From: Hymenobacter gummosus
GTDB taxonomy: Bacteria; Bacteroidota; Bacteroidia; Cytophagales; Hymenobacteraceae
Assembly (NCBI RefSeq): GCF_003970915.1
Contig: NZ_RXOF01000001.1
Span: forward strand, 310,001-374,000
Direction of reading: 5' to 3'
Length of the DNA stretch: 64,000 bases
The notes below the pieces were generated by a model. It saw only the letters and a list, made by a program, of their open reading frames with translations. It ran no database searches and was not told the origin of the DNA. The translations under genes were made by a program, and so were the position numbers. This document shows positions 8,550 to 16,627 of this stretch, piece after piece (the stretch's first letter is position 1; each line of letters opens with the position of its first letter).

Positions 8550-8669
8550 CCTTCGGAGCAGCACAGTCCGTTACCACAGGTGTGCGCACACCGGGGCTTT
8601 TTGGATGCCTGGCACCTTCGGAGCAGCACAGCCCGTTACCACAGCAGATTTTAAGCCGTGTAACGGGCT
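8550..8669. repeat. 29-bp direct repeat pair with a downstream inverted arm
   Basis: A 29-bp word beginning CCTTCGGAGCAGCACAG occurs at 8550-8578 and again at 8615-8643 with one mismatch (period 65). In the second copy, AGCCCGTTAC (8630-8639) pairs with GTAACGGGCT (8660-8669) over a 20-base loop. It follows the FG-GAP stop codon and may work as a terminator, but there is no clear T-run. Confidence 0.6.
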
Positions 8670-8717
8670 ACGGACACGTACAGAAGTCTATTTGTTAGCA
8701 ATCAACGATTCAAAACC

Positions 8718-8783
8718 TATTTTGAAAGGATTTTGAAGAGGTTTTGAAATCGTTTTGAGCGGGTTTTGATCGAATATTGAAAT
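8718..8783. repeat. six exact 11-bp-spaced TTTTGA repeats (iteron-like)
   Basis: The word TTTTGA recurs with its G at 8724, 8735, 8746, 8757, 8768 and 8779, exactly 11 bases apart (the last copy is ATATTGA). The array is flanked by inverted TCAAAA (8710-8715) and by TTTTCAAAAT near 8797. The units look like iterons or a partition site. The phased T-tracts could also bend the DNA. The array lies just 3' of the small HTH gene at 8860-9240. Confidence 0.8.
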
Positions 8784-8859
8784 GTAACCGTAGCATTTTC
8801 AAAATAGATGTTGCACGAGTATGGTAGCCTCGCGCGTCGCCTTAAGGTATTTAGGTTGA

Positions 8860-9240
8860 TCAACCCGCCGTTCGCCGACCTCGCCCACGCGGCAAGGTGC
8901 TTCGGGCTCCGCCAGTAGGGCGTTGGTCGGGGGCTGGGGAAATCGAGTTGCGCGGAGCCGCTTGCAGATAGGCCAGCAACTCGCTGCGTCGGTAGAGTAC
9001 GCGCTTATCGGAACTGCTATACGCCGTGATGCGCCCTTCCCCGCGCAGTTTGTGGAGCGTGGGCTTGGAGAGGTGCAGCAGGTCCAGAGCTTGCTGAGTG
9101 GTCAGGTATTCCGGCTCAGGGGCCGTCTGCGCGCGGCGCAGCGCGTCGAGCAGGGGCTGCAGTTTCGCATCCAGCAGTTGGTGGAACTGCGGCACGGTGA
9201 GCGTGACCAGCAACGGGTCGGGGGTGGGCATTATAGCCAT
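8860..9240 (-). CDS. excisionase/MerR-like helix-turn-helix protein
   Basis: A protein of 126 aa from ATG 9240 (MAIMPTPDPLLVTLTVPQFH); ATG 9231 is an alternative. Residues about 45-100 form the winged HTH found in excisionase-type DNA-binding proteins: EYLTTQQALDLLHLSKPTLH, then LRGEGRITAYSSSDKRVLYR and RSELLAYLQ. Bacteroidota mobile elements commonly carry such 'helix-turn-helix domain' proteins. The basic tail (TLPRGRGRRTAG) may add DNA contacts. The gene sits 77 bases from the 11-bp repeat array, which could be its binding site (inference). Confidence 0.8.
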   Translation of the reverse strand: MAIMPTPDPLLVTLTVPQFHQLLDAKLQPLLDALRRAQTAPEPEYLTTQQALDLLHLSKPTLHKLRGEGRITAYSSSDKRVLYRRSELLAYLQAAPRNSISPAPDQRPTGGARSTLPRGRGRRTAG

Positions 9241-9332
9241 GGCAACGGAGGGGGTACAAGCGTTAAGTAAGGGCAAGTACCGGCTCGTGTATTCCGCCGG
9301 AACGGCAGTTTTTCCGGAAGTTTTCCCGCAGC

Positions 9333-10193
9333 TTACTTGCCTGGCCGACGACGTACCTGACGCGCGGCTACTTGGTCCAGCTCCACTACTTGGGCCGTGG
9401 ATAGTCCAGCCTCTTCCAGAACCTGCCTGGCCCATCCGAGTTCTTTTGGGCCATAGATGAAATGGGCACTCGCCGGGTCGCGCGTGCCGAGGTAACGCGC
9501 CACGGTGTCCGGTTGCACCTCCAGCACCGCGGCCAACACCGTGTGCCAGCTCTCGCTGCCGAGGTGGGCAAACAGGGCTTTCGTCCGCAGAAATTCCAGC
9601 AGGACGATCTTGGCGTTGGCGGTGCCGCCCACCGGCACCCGCTCGTCCAGTAGGGGTTGCCAGTGGCTGGCGGCTTGTAGCGCCCGCAAGGCCGCGGTTC
9701 GTTCTACCGGGTCGTCCGTAGCCCACGCTGCGGCTAGGGCCCGCACCCGCTGCATGACCAATTGGTGCACGTAGCGCATCAGTTTCTGTCGGCGGGCCGT
9801 GGAGGGCAGCGCAGCAGCCTGATAGTCGAGCAACGGCAAGGCATAGGCAACCGAAGGAACGGTGTACTCGTGTCCGAACGCATGGGGCTCTCCGCCGTGC
9901 TCCAGGCGCGCCAACAGGGGCTTATCCCAAGCTTCTTCGGCCGCTTGGGTGTACGTGCCGTCGGGCTGTAACTCCATATACAGCGGGAAGCCCAGCAGCA
10001 ACTCCGGCGGCAAGACGGGGCTGGGCAACAAACGCTACCGCCGCTCCCATTCGACGTGGGCAGCAGGCGACGGCGTAGCTTGCAGGGCGCGCCACTCGGC
10101 TAGCTGCTGTACGTCACTGGCAGCGCTCAACTGATAGCTACAGTAGTCGTAGTGCACGACGAAGTGCGGGTGAGCGAGTTTACGGCGGGGCAT
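9333..10193 (-). pseudogene. unknown accessory gene split by an in-frame amber codon
   Basis: One minus-strand frame starts at ATG 10193 (MPRRKLAHPHFVVHYDYC). It meets TAG at 10037-10035 after 52 residues (HVEWERR*) and continues in the same frame as RLLPSPVLPPELLLGFPLYM to a stop at 9333. Without the TAG it would be a 286-aa protein. The second part could still be expressed alone from TTG 10031. The C-terminal part is helical, with a possible HTH (TVLAAVLEVQPDTVARYLG). I do not recognise the family. It lies between tRNA-Lys and an excisionase-like gene, an accessory-element setting. It is either a decayed gene or two separate small genes. Confidence 0.6.
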
Positions 10194-10290
10194 AGGGAGT
10201 TCTTGACGAAAGTTGCCAATAGATTACTCCCGATAAACAGTAACATTAGAAAGATAAGTCTATCACGGTCCCACTCGCGGCCCCAGTAAG

Positions 10291-10326
10291 CAAAAAACCC
10301 TGTTTGCAAGCTGCAAACAGGGTTTT
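10291..10326 (-). terminator. intrinsic terminator of tRNA-Lys
   Basis: AAAACCCTGTTTGC (10294-10307) pairs perfectly with GCAAACAGGGTTTT (10313-10326) around the 5-base loop AAGCT. On the minus strand the stem is followed by a T-run (10297-10292). It lies four bases beyond the tRNA 3' end. Confidence 0.9.
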
Positions 10327-10329
10327 CAG

Positions 10330-10402
10330 TGATTCCGCTGGGATTCGAACCCAGGACCCGTACATTAAAAGTGTACTGCTCTACCAGCTGAGCTACAGAA
10401 TC
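10330..10402 (-). tRNA. tRNA-Lys (anticodon TTT)
   Basis: The minus strand folds as a full cloverleaf. The acceptor stem is GATTCTG/CGGAATC and the D arm is GCTCAGCTGGTAGAGC. The anticodon loop CTTTTAA gives anticodon TTT (lysine), and the T arm is GGGTTCGAATCCC. The discriminator base is A. CCA is not encoded. It is followed by the terminator at 10291-10326. The accessory stretch begins directly beyond its 3' end, a common integration position, but no duplicated tRNA 3' end was seen. Confidence 0.96.
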
Positions 10403-10641
10403 AAGACCTTTCAGAGCGCCGCAAGGGCTTCGTTGAAAGGGACGGCAAAAGTAGTAGGCGAGACGGTATATTCCAACAACGGGTTACAATTAGTACCTCA
10501 TCGGTGGCCGTTAGCGTATTTATCAAGCTTATTGTCAGCCAAATAAAATTCCAGCTAATTTCCTTGATTTCCGCCGGCCGGGCTTACTGGCGCTACCAGA
10601 ATAAGTTAGGAGCTTTGCGGGCGGATATTTCGCGGCCCGCC

Positions 10642-11697
10642 ATGTACAAAGCCCTTCTTCGCCCCCTGCTATTTAAGCTCAGCGCCGAGCAAGCCCACCA
10701 CTTCACGTTCGATGCGCTGGCGCTGGCCAGCAAGGTACCGGGCATACCAGCCCTGCTGCGCGGGCAGTTTGGCTACCAGCACCCGGCGCTGGAGCGGGAG
10801 CTGTTCGGGCTGCGGTTCCGCAACCCCATCGGGCTGGCGGCGGGCTTCGACAAAGACGCCCGGCTGGTGGATGAGTTGGCCGCGCTGGGCTTCGGCCACG
10901 TCGAAATCGGGACGGTGACGCCGCGCCCGCAGCCGGGCAACCCTACGCCGCGGCTGTTCCGGCTGCCCACCGACCGCGCCCTCATCAACCGCATGGGCTT
11001 CAACAACGGCGGGGCGGCGGCGGCGGCCGCGCGGCTCAAGCGCCGCCGCTCCGACATCATCATCGGCGGCAACATCGGCAAGAACAAGGACACGCCCAAC
11101 GAGCAGGCCGCCCAGGACTACGTGGCCTGCCTGCAGGCCCTGCACGAGGTAGTCGACTACTTTGTGGTCAACGTGTCGTCGCCGAATACGCCGGGGCTGC
11201 GGCAGCTGCAGGAGCGGGAGCCGCTGCTGCAGCTGCTGCGCACGGTGCAGCGCGTGAATCAGGCCCAGCGCACGGCGCGGCCCCTGCTGCTCAAAATTGC
11301 CCCCGACCTCACCAACGAGCAGCTCGACGACATTCTCGGCATTGTGCAGGAGGCGGGCCTGAGCGGGCTGGTGGCCACCAACACTACTATTGACCGCGGC
11401 GGCCTGCTGACGCCGGCCCCGGCGGTGGAGCAGCTGGGGGCGGGCGGGCTAAGCGGGGCGCCGTTGCGGGCCCGGGCCACGGAAGTCATCCGCTACCTGC
11501 ATGAGCACTCGGGCGGGCGGGTGCCCATCATCGGCGTGGGCGGCATCTTCACCCCCGAAGACGTGCAGGAGAAGCTGGACGCCGGCGCTTCCCTGGTGCA
11601 GCTGTACACGGGTTTTATCTACGAAGGCCCGGCCGTAGTGCAGCGCATGTGCCAGCAACTCGTGCAGGCCGCCCGCGGGCAAACGCAGGGCCGCTAA
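10642..11697 (+). CDS. pyrD: dihydroorotate dehydrogenase, class 2 (quinone)
   Basis: A 351-aa FMN enzyme oxidising dihydroorotate to orotate in pyrimidine synthesis, with electrons passing to the quinone pool at the inner membrane. The start MYKALLRPLLFKLSAEQAHH opens the amphipathic N-terminal helices of the class 2 enzyme that dock on the membrane. Recognisable motifs are GLAAGFDKDA, HVEIGTVTPRPQPGNPTPR, NRMGFNNGG, the catalytic-base region FVVNVSSPNTPGLR (Ser in place of the class 1 Cys), ATNTTIDR, and the phosphate-binding PIIGVGGIFTPEDV. The upstream extension of the open frame to 10504 lacks coding character. Confidence 0.95.
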   Translation: MYKALLRPLLFKLSAEQAHHFTFDALALASKVPGIPALLRGQFGYQHPALERELFGLRFRNPIGLAAGFDKDARLVDELAALGFGHVEIGTVTPRPQPGNPTPRLFRLPTDRALINRMGFNNGGAAAAAARLKRRRSDIIIGGNIGKNKDTPNEQAAQDYVACLQALHEVVDYFVVNVSSPNTPGLRQLQEREPLLQLLRTVQRVNQAQRTARPLLLKIAPDLTNEQLDDILGIVQEAGLSGLVATNTTIDRGGLLTPAPAVEQLGAGGLSGAPLRARATEVIRYLHEHSGGRVPIIGVGGIFTPEDVQEKLDAGASLVQLYTGFIYEGPAVVQRMCQQLVQAARGQTQGR

Positions 11698-11942
11698 TCC
11701 GGCGCGGCCCACGGCATTTCGAGCCTTGCCGGCCTGCTTACGAATAGAGGCAAGTGGGATAAGATGTTCGCACCGCAGTAGGGGCTTGTAGGGGCACCTG
11801 CGGCAAACGGCACCCGCGCAAACCAGTCAGGAAAGCGGCAGCCGGGGAATAGCGGCCTGCAAACTTTGCCATGCCCGCGTCTCACTTTTCACCTGAAGCC
11901 GGGCGCTGCGAGTGGCCCCAACCCAGGCCCGGCCGCCACCGC

Positions 11943-12635
11943 TCAGGCCAGCTCGGACTGCATACGCACCGGAGCCTCGTCGGCGGGGTGCTGGCTCTGG
12001 GCGAACTGCTGCCGGTAGCGGCGCACCCAGTAAATCATCAGCGGCACGCCCACGACGGTGGGCCACAAGAAGCGCACGGCTACCGGCAGGAAGGTGAATG
12101 AAGTGGCCGAAAAGGCCGACACGGCGGCTACGTAGGAGAGAATGAAGCCGCGCATATGGTCGAAGAACCAGCGGCGGGCGTCTACCGTGGCGGGACGGGC
12201 CAGCTTCTGCAGCTCGGCCACGGCCAGGCGCGTGCCGCCCAGCCCGAACACGCCGGCCACGACGTTGCGGGTAATGACGGCGTAAACGATGGTGCCCACA
12301 AACACCAGCAGCGCCGCGCCCGAGCCCAGCCAGTCGTACACGGCGGGCTGCTGGCCGCGGCCCAGGCGTTTCTGGTACAGCGCCCGGTAGCCCAGCAAGG
12401 AGAGGTAGAGCGAGAAAATACCCGTCAGCAGCAGGAAGGTGAGGCCCTTGAGCGTGGCGGCCACGAGGGCCGTGACGCCGGCCGTAAGCATGGCCCAGAA
12501 GAACACCCGGCCCCAGCGGCGGTGCGCCGGGCCGCCCTTGCGCGTGGCTAGGGCCACCGGGGCCACAAAAAAGCCCAGCATACCGCTGCCGATGTGCAGC
12601 CAGCGGTTTAGTTCGAGAAGGGTGTCGGTAGTCAT
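11943..12635 (-). CDS. DUF2306-like multi-pass membrane protein
   Basis: A protein of 230 aa from ATG 12635 (MTTDTLLELNRWLHIGSGML). Six or so hydrophobic helices are visible, beginning LHIGSGMLGFFVAPVALATR and including VFFWAMLTAGVTALVAATLKG and SGAALLVFVGTIVYAVITR. The sequence GGPAHRRWGRVFFWAM just after the first helix is typical of the DUF2306 family. The family's biochemical role is unknown; it recalls four-helix heme or quinone membrane proteins. The gene is 128 bases downstream of the PagL-like gene, on the same strand. Confidence 0.75.
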   Translation of the reverse strand: MTTDTLLELNRWLHIGSGMLGFFVAPVALATRKGGPAHRRWGRVFFWAMLTAGVTALVAATLKGLTFLLLTGIFSLYLSLLGYRALYQKRLGRGQQPAVYDWLGSGAALLVFVGTIVYAVITRNVVAGVFGLGGTRLAVAELQKLARPATVDARRWFFDHMRGFILSYVAAVSAFSATSFTFLPVAVRFLWPTVVGVPLMIYWVRRYRQQFAQSQHPADEAPVRMQSELA

Positions 12636-12763
12636 GGCGGCGCGGGCGTGAAGGGTGAACGGCCGCAAGATGCCGCGCGGCGCCGCCCGCCGCAAGCCCG
12701 CCTTACCCAAGCGTCGTGCCGGGCCGATGAAGCGCCGGATAAGCCTGCCGAAGCGCAGCGCAC

Positions 12764-13873
12764 TTACAGCTTCACGCCGATTTTCCACTCCAGCACGTCG
12801 GCGGCGCCGCGGTGCACTTTCAGGTCGATGGCCCCGAACAGCTGCTCGGTGAAGTGGTATTTCAGCCCGATTCGCTCGTAGTAGAACTTGTTGGACTTGT
12901 AGGGATTGTAGAGGTAGATGCCCAGGTGCGTATCGAAGGCGAGGCGGCCGAACAGCAACTCGTGGCCGATGAACACGGCCGCCTTCTTCACGTCGGGCAG
13001 CTTGTCGCCGGCGCGGGCGGTGTCGCGCTGCTCGGCCAGCAGGCTGCGGTCGAAGAAGCCCTCTGCGCCCACCAGCAGGTTGCTCTTGCGGTTGACGCGC
13101 CGGCCGGCGGCCACCGTCACCGAGTTGACCCAGTACAGCTTGTGGTCCGACTCGTTGCGCTGCTTCACGCCCAGGCTGGTGCTCAGGTTCCAGAAGTTCT
13201 GGCCCACGTCGGCGGGCAAATCACCGGCGGGCCGGGGCTGGGGCGTAAACTGGCGCTGCTGGTGGTAGTTCAGACCCAGCAGCAGCGTGGGAATGTTGAT
13301 GCCCAGGTTGGGCTTGGCCGTAGCCCCGTTGGAGTAGTGGTTCAGGGCCACGCCCAGCAGCAGGCCCAGCTTGGGCGTAAGGGCCACGTCGTACTCGGCG
13401 CGGGCCTGAATGGTGGCGTTCAGGCGCGAGCTGATGAAGGTGTTCTTGTGGTTGCTGTCCTGATCGAAGGGAAACGGGAAATAACCAATGCCGGTGCCCA
13501 GGCGGAAGCTCAGCTCCTGCCGCTGGGTGCGCCAGAAGGACTTGCTCAGGTAGGCCGAGGCGGCGAAGGAGTGGCGCAGCGTGGGGTTGTGGTAATCGTA
13601 GTACACCAGCGCCAGCCCGACCTTGGGGTAGCGGTACCAGGCGTGCCAGGGCTGGCGGCCCGTCAGCTGCCGCTGCAGGTTCAGCTCCAGTCCGGTGGGG
13701 TGGGCCGTCACCAGGTGCTTCACCCGGGGCGAGTGGGCAATGATGAACCCGCCCTGCGCGTACAGCCCCACCACCAGCGGCTCGGGTACCGGGGCGGTCT
13801 GCTGCGCCCGCAGCCCCAGCGGGGCGGCCAGCAAAGCGGCCGAAAGCAGAAACGAGCGGATTCTGAGCGACAT
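12764..13873 (-). CDS. acyloxyacyl hydrolase / PagL-like lipid A deacylase
   Basis: A protein of 369 aa with signal peptide (MSLRIRSFLLSAALLAAPLG). It is predicted to be an eight-stranded-type outer-membrane barrel with a C-terminal aromatic/hydrophobic strand (VLEWKIGVKL). The stretch LLLGVALNHYSNGATAKPNL contains the His-x-Ser pair of PagL-type 3-O-deacylases, which remove an ester-linked acyl chain from lipid A. At 369 aa it is longer than enterobacterial PagL, as is usual for Bacteroidota 'acyloxyacyl hydrolase' entries. Activity is inferred only from this motif. Confidence 0.75.
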   Translation of the reverse strand: MSLRIRSFLLSAALLAAPLGLRAQQTAPVPEPLVVGLYAQGGFIIAHSPRVKHLVTAHPTGLELNLQRQLTGRQPWHAWYRYPKVGLALVYYDYHNPTLRHSFAASAYLSKSFWRTQRQELSFRLGTGIGYFPFPFDQDSNHKNTFISSRLNATIQARAEYDVALTPKLGLLLGVALNHYSNGATAKPNLGINIPTLLLGLNYHQQRQFTPQPRPAGDLPADVGQNFWNLSTSLGVKQRNESDHKLYWVNSVTVAAGRRVNRKSNLLVGAEGFFDRSLLAEQRDTARAGDKLPDVKKAAVFIGHELLFGRLAFDTHLGIYLYNPYKSNKFYYERIGLKYHFTEQLFGAIDLKVHRGAADVLEWKIGVKL

Positions 13874-14111
13874 AGACGCGGGCGGGCAAACTCCCGCAAA
13901 AGTAAGCAAGCTCGCCCATTGGTGAACCGGAAAAAGCCCGCGCCACCGGGCAATACCCAAGCATTAGTATTTAAATAACATCCCGACTGTAACATCCGAT
14001 GGGCAGATCTGCGTATCAGGCTCAAGAACCGCGCGGCCCCATCCCCGCAGTAAGCCTAGCAGAGCCCTTGTCGGCGCGGTTTCCCCACCCCTTCTTATTC
14101 CGAAACAACTC

Positions 14112-14876
14112 ATGAAAAAAGTTGCACTTTTTGCCGTAGCCTCGTTGGCTACTGCCACCCTTGCCCATGCCCAAGACCCGGGCGGTTTCCGCGTCGGCGT
14201 GAAAGTCGGCGGCACGTACTCCAACGTATCCGGCGACAACGTTCAGCAGATTACGGGCAGCAATTACAGCTCCAAGCTGGGCGACTACAAGCTGGGCTAC
14301 AACGCCGGTCTGGCCTTCCAGCTGCCCATCAGCTCCGACGGCTTCTTCGCCATTGCCCCGGAAATTCTCTACAACCGTAAGGGCTACGAAATCACCACTG
14401 AATCAAAGGACGGCGCGGCGCTAGCGGCGTTTCCGGGTGCTACCAAGGTAGAGCAGGAGCAGCAGCGCGTGCTGCACTACCTCGACGTGCCGGTGCTGGC
14501 CCGCATCAATGCTGGTGGCCTGTTCTTCGAGGCGGGCCCGCAGGTGTCGTACCTGTTTGGCTCGAAAACTAAGTCGCAGACTACCCTCAAATACGCCGAC
14601 GGCTCGAAAAACAAAACCGACGACCCCAACCAGGGCTTCCTGGACTACACCGGGCTGTCGCAGGACGATGCAGACAAGTCGGACCTGGCGCAGTTCGACA
14701 TCGGAGCGGTGGCCGGCGTGGGCTATCAGTCGCAGAGCGGCCTGAGCGTGGGTTTGCGCTACGCCCGCGGCTTCAACTCGCTGATCGACAGCAAGGACAC
14801 CGACAACGAGCCGAAGGCCTTCAACAACGCCTTTACCCTGCAGCTGGGCTACCTGCTGCCGCTGGGCAGCCGCTAA
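14112..14876 (+). CDS. OMP_b-brl outer-membrane protein, copy 1 of 6
   Basis: A protein of 254 aa with signal MKKVALFAVASLATATLAHA. It is an eight-stranded OMP_b-brl (PF13568-type) barrel: FRVGVKVGGTYSNVSGDN, PISSDGFFAIAPEILYNRKG, VLHYLDVPVLARINAGGLF, EAGPQVSYLF, QFDIGAVAGVGYQSQSGLSV, GLRYARGFNSL and the terminal strand FTLQLGYLLPLGS. It is the first of six same-strand homologues up to 18690. It has its own terminator (14901-14937), so this copy is separately transcribed. Its role is unknown; such proteins are called porins but rarely tested. Confidence 0.9.
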   Translation: MKKVALFAVASLATATLAHAQDPGGFRVGVKVGGTYSNVSGDNVQQITGSNYSSKLGDYKLGYNAGLAFQLPISSDGFFAIAPEILYNRKGYEITTESKDGAALAAFPGATKVEQEQQRVLHYLDVPVLARINAGGLFFEAGPQVSYLFGSKTKSQTTLKYADGSKNKTDDPNQGFLDYTGLSQDDADKSDLAQFDIGAVAGVGYQSQSGLSVGLRYARGFNSLIDSKDTDNEPKAFNNAFTLQLGYLLPLGSR

Positions 14877-14900
14877 GCCGCCGCGCGTTACTTGCCTTGC

Positions 14901-14937
14901 ACGGGCCGCTTCTCTCGGGGAGCGGCCCGTTTTTTTG
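14901..14937 (+). terminator. intrinsic terminator after porin copy 1
   Basis: ACGGGCCGCT (14901-14910) pairs with AGCGGCCCGT (14921-14930), followed by seven T residues. Confidence 0.9.
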
Positions 14938-15152
14938 CCCGCTGGTACTTGCTGCTAAGCCTTCTGACGACCAGCCACTAAGCCCGGCCGCTGGCTGACT
15001 ACCGCGCCCGGCTTCCGCCCTGTAAGCCGGGCGCTGGTGTTTTAACGAGGATTTATTGCCAAAAAACATCCGCTTTGTTTCCCCGTTTGAAGGAGCGAAA
15101 CCCAGGTTGCCGCCCGGCTTCGCATCACTCACTCAACATCCCTACCCCGGCA

Positions 15153-15827
15153 ATGAAACAAACCTTTCTCACCGCGGCCCTGCTGACCGGCCTGGCGCTG
15201 ACCACCGCGCCCAGCGCCCACGCCCAGGGCATCCGCTTCGGCCTGAAAGCCGGCGCCAACTACTCCAACCTAGCCGGCGACCTGGCCGACGAAGATTTGT
15301 ATGACAGCAAATTTGGTGTTCATGGTGGTTTTATGGTCAATTTGGCCCTGACTGACGACGGTTTTCTGTCTGTGCAGCCAGAACTGTTGTACTCGCAGAA
15401 GGGCTACCAGTACAACGGCTCTCAACTGTTCGGCACCTACAAGTACAGCGGCAAAGTGCGCTACGATTATCTTGATGTGCCGGTCCTGCTACGCATCAAG
15501 GCCGATAATCTGTTCTTCGAGGCCGGCCCTCAGTATTCGTACCTGATTAACGTGAACAACAGCTCCCAACGAACTATCACCGTGGGAGGCCTTACTGTTG
15601 AAGCACCTGATAACTATAACCAAGACCTAAGCAATACTAACCGCAACGAGTTCGGCTATGTAGCCGGATTGGGTTATCAGTCGGACGCCGGGGCCCTATT
15701 GGGGCTGCGCTACAATGGTGCCTTCGGTGACATTGCGAAAAACGACACGTACTGGAACGGCGAATTGCGCAACGCCCGCAACTCGGTGTTTCAGCTGTAC
15801 CTGGGCTACATGTTCGGCGGCAAATAG
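15153..15827 (+). CDS. OMP_b-brl outer-membrane protein, copy 2 of 6
   Basis: A protein of 224 aa from ATG 15153 (MKQTFLTAALLTGLALTTAP), with signal cleavage near AHAQ. It has the same strand pattern as its neighbours: IRFGLKAGANYSNLAGDLAD, FLSVQPELLYSQKGYQY, YDYLDVPVLLRIKADNLFFE, FGYVAGLGYQSDAGALLGLR and SVFQLYLGYMFGGK. The middle of the gene (15300-15660) has noticeably more A/T-ending codons than its neighbours, which suggests a different history or relaxed codon selection for this copy. Confidence 0.9.
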   Translation: MKQTFLTAALLTGLALTTAPSAHAQGIRFGLKAGANYSNLAGDLADEDLYDSKFGVHGGFMVNLALTDDGFLSVQPELLYSQKGYQYNGSQLFGTYKYSGKVRYDYLDVPVLLRIKADNLFFEAGPQYSYLINVNNSSQRTITVGGLTVEAPDNYNQDLSNTNRNEFGYVAGLGYQSDAGALLGLRYNGAFGDIAKNDTYWNGELRNARNSVFQLYLGYMFGGK

Positions 15828-15853
15828 CCTTTCCCCTACCGCTTTCTGATTAC

Positions 15854-15893
15854 CCGGGCCGGCGGCTGTGGCTTCGGCCGGGCGCCGGCCCGG
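15854..15893 (+). terminator. strong GC hairpin between porin copies 2 and 3
   Basis: CCGGGCCGGCG (15854-15864) pairs exactly with CGCCGGCCCGG (15883-15893), followed by CTTCTTTCC. The T-run is weak, so partial termination or mRNA stabilisation is equally possible. It ends 18 bases before the next ATG. Confidence 0.6.
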
Positions 15894-15911
15894 CTTCTTT
15901 CCGTAACAAGC

Positions 15912-16499
15912 ATGAAAAAAACGTTTCTGGCGCTGCTCCTGTGCGCGGCCACCGGCAGCACCTTCGCCCAGGGCATCAAGCTGGGCCTGAAAATCGGCCC
16001 GACGCTGTCGACCATCAGCGGCAAAGACAGCGACATGGCCAACCCCAGTCTGCTGCTCGGGCCCCACGGCGGGATTACGGCCAATTTCGGCCTCACCGAT
16101 ATGCTGTCGTTTCAGCCCGAACTGCTGTATTCGCAGAAGGGCTACCGCTACGATTTTACTACCACCAAGGGCGACGTGGTGCACCACTACATCGATGTGC
16201 CCCTGCTGCTGCGCATCGACGCCGACGGGCCGTTTTTTGAGCTGGGGCCGCAGGTGGGCTTCCTGCTGAAAGCCGTGCAGAAACCCGACCAGAGCACCGA
16301 CTTCGAGCGCACCGACGACTACAATACCACCGATATCGGCTACGTGGCCGGGGTGGGCTACCAGCTCAGCAGCGGCCCCAGCATCGGCCTGCGCTACAAC
16401 GGCGGCATCACGCGGCTGTACAAGGAGGGCGAGCAGAACCGCAACATCCGCAACTCGGCTTTCATGCTGCAGCTCGGCTACCGCTTCGGCGGTGAGTAG
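15912..16499 (+). CDS. OMP_b-brl outer-membrane protein, copy 3 of 6
   Basis: A protein of 195 aa starting MKKTFLALLLCAATGSTFAQ (signal peptide). The barrel pattern is conserved: IKLGLKIGPTLSTISGKDSD, MLSFQPELLYSQKGYRYDF, VVHHYIDVPLLLRIDADGPF, ELGPQVGFLL, IGYVAGVGYQLSSGPSIGLR and FMLQLGYRFGGE. It is one of the most compact copies. It is closest in layout to copies 2 and 6. Confidence 0.9.
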   Translation: MKKTFLALLLCAATGSTFAQGIKLGLKIGPTLSTISGKDSDMANPSLLLGPHGGITANFGLTDMLSFQPELLYSQKGYRYDFTTTKGDVVHHYIDVPLLLRIDADGPFFELGPQVGFLLKAVQKPDQSTDFERTDDYNTTDIGYVAGVGYQLSSGPSIGLRYNGGITRLYKEGEQNRNIRNSAFMLQLGYRFGGE

Positions 16500-16627
16500 G
16501 GCAGCCGACTGCGGCGCTGGCGGCCCGGCCGCCGGGTACTAAGGCAGCCCTACGAGCGTTTGAGCGGCCGGCGGGTTCCGGGCTCCGTGCTTAACTTGCC
16601 GGGGCCGGAGCTTCGCCGGCCGCTCTA

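Noticed and set aside
8718-8783. CRISPR array
   Set aside because: Units are 11 bp with no unique spacers of 25-40 bp, and no cas gene is in the window. The 21-bp arrays fail for the same reasons.
8860-9726. 288-aa version of the excisionase-like protein
   Set aside because: The N-terminal 162 residues are a shadow of the overlapping unknown gene. HTH coding character starts at ATG 9240.
10330-10402. Island attachment site duplicated from the tRNA-Lys 3' end
   Set aside because: I looked for a second copy of the tRNA 3' end (GGGATTCGAACCC-type word) across the window and found none, so no attachment pair can be claimed.
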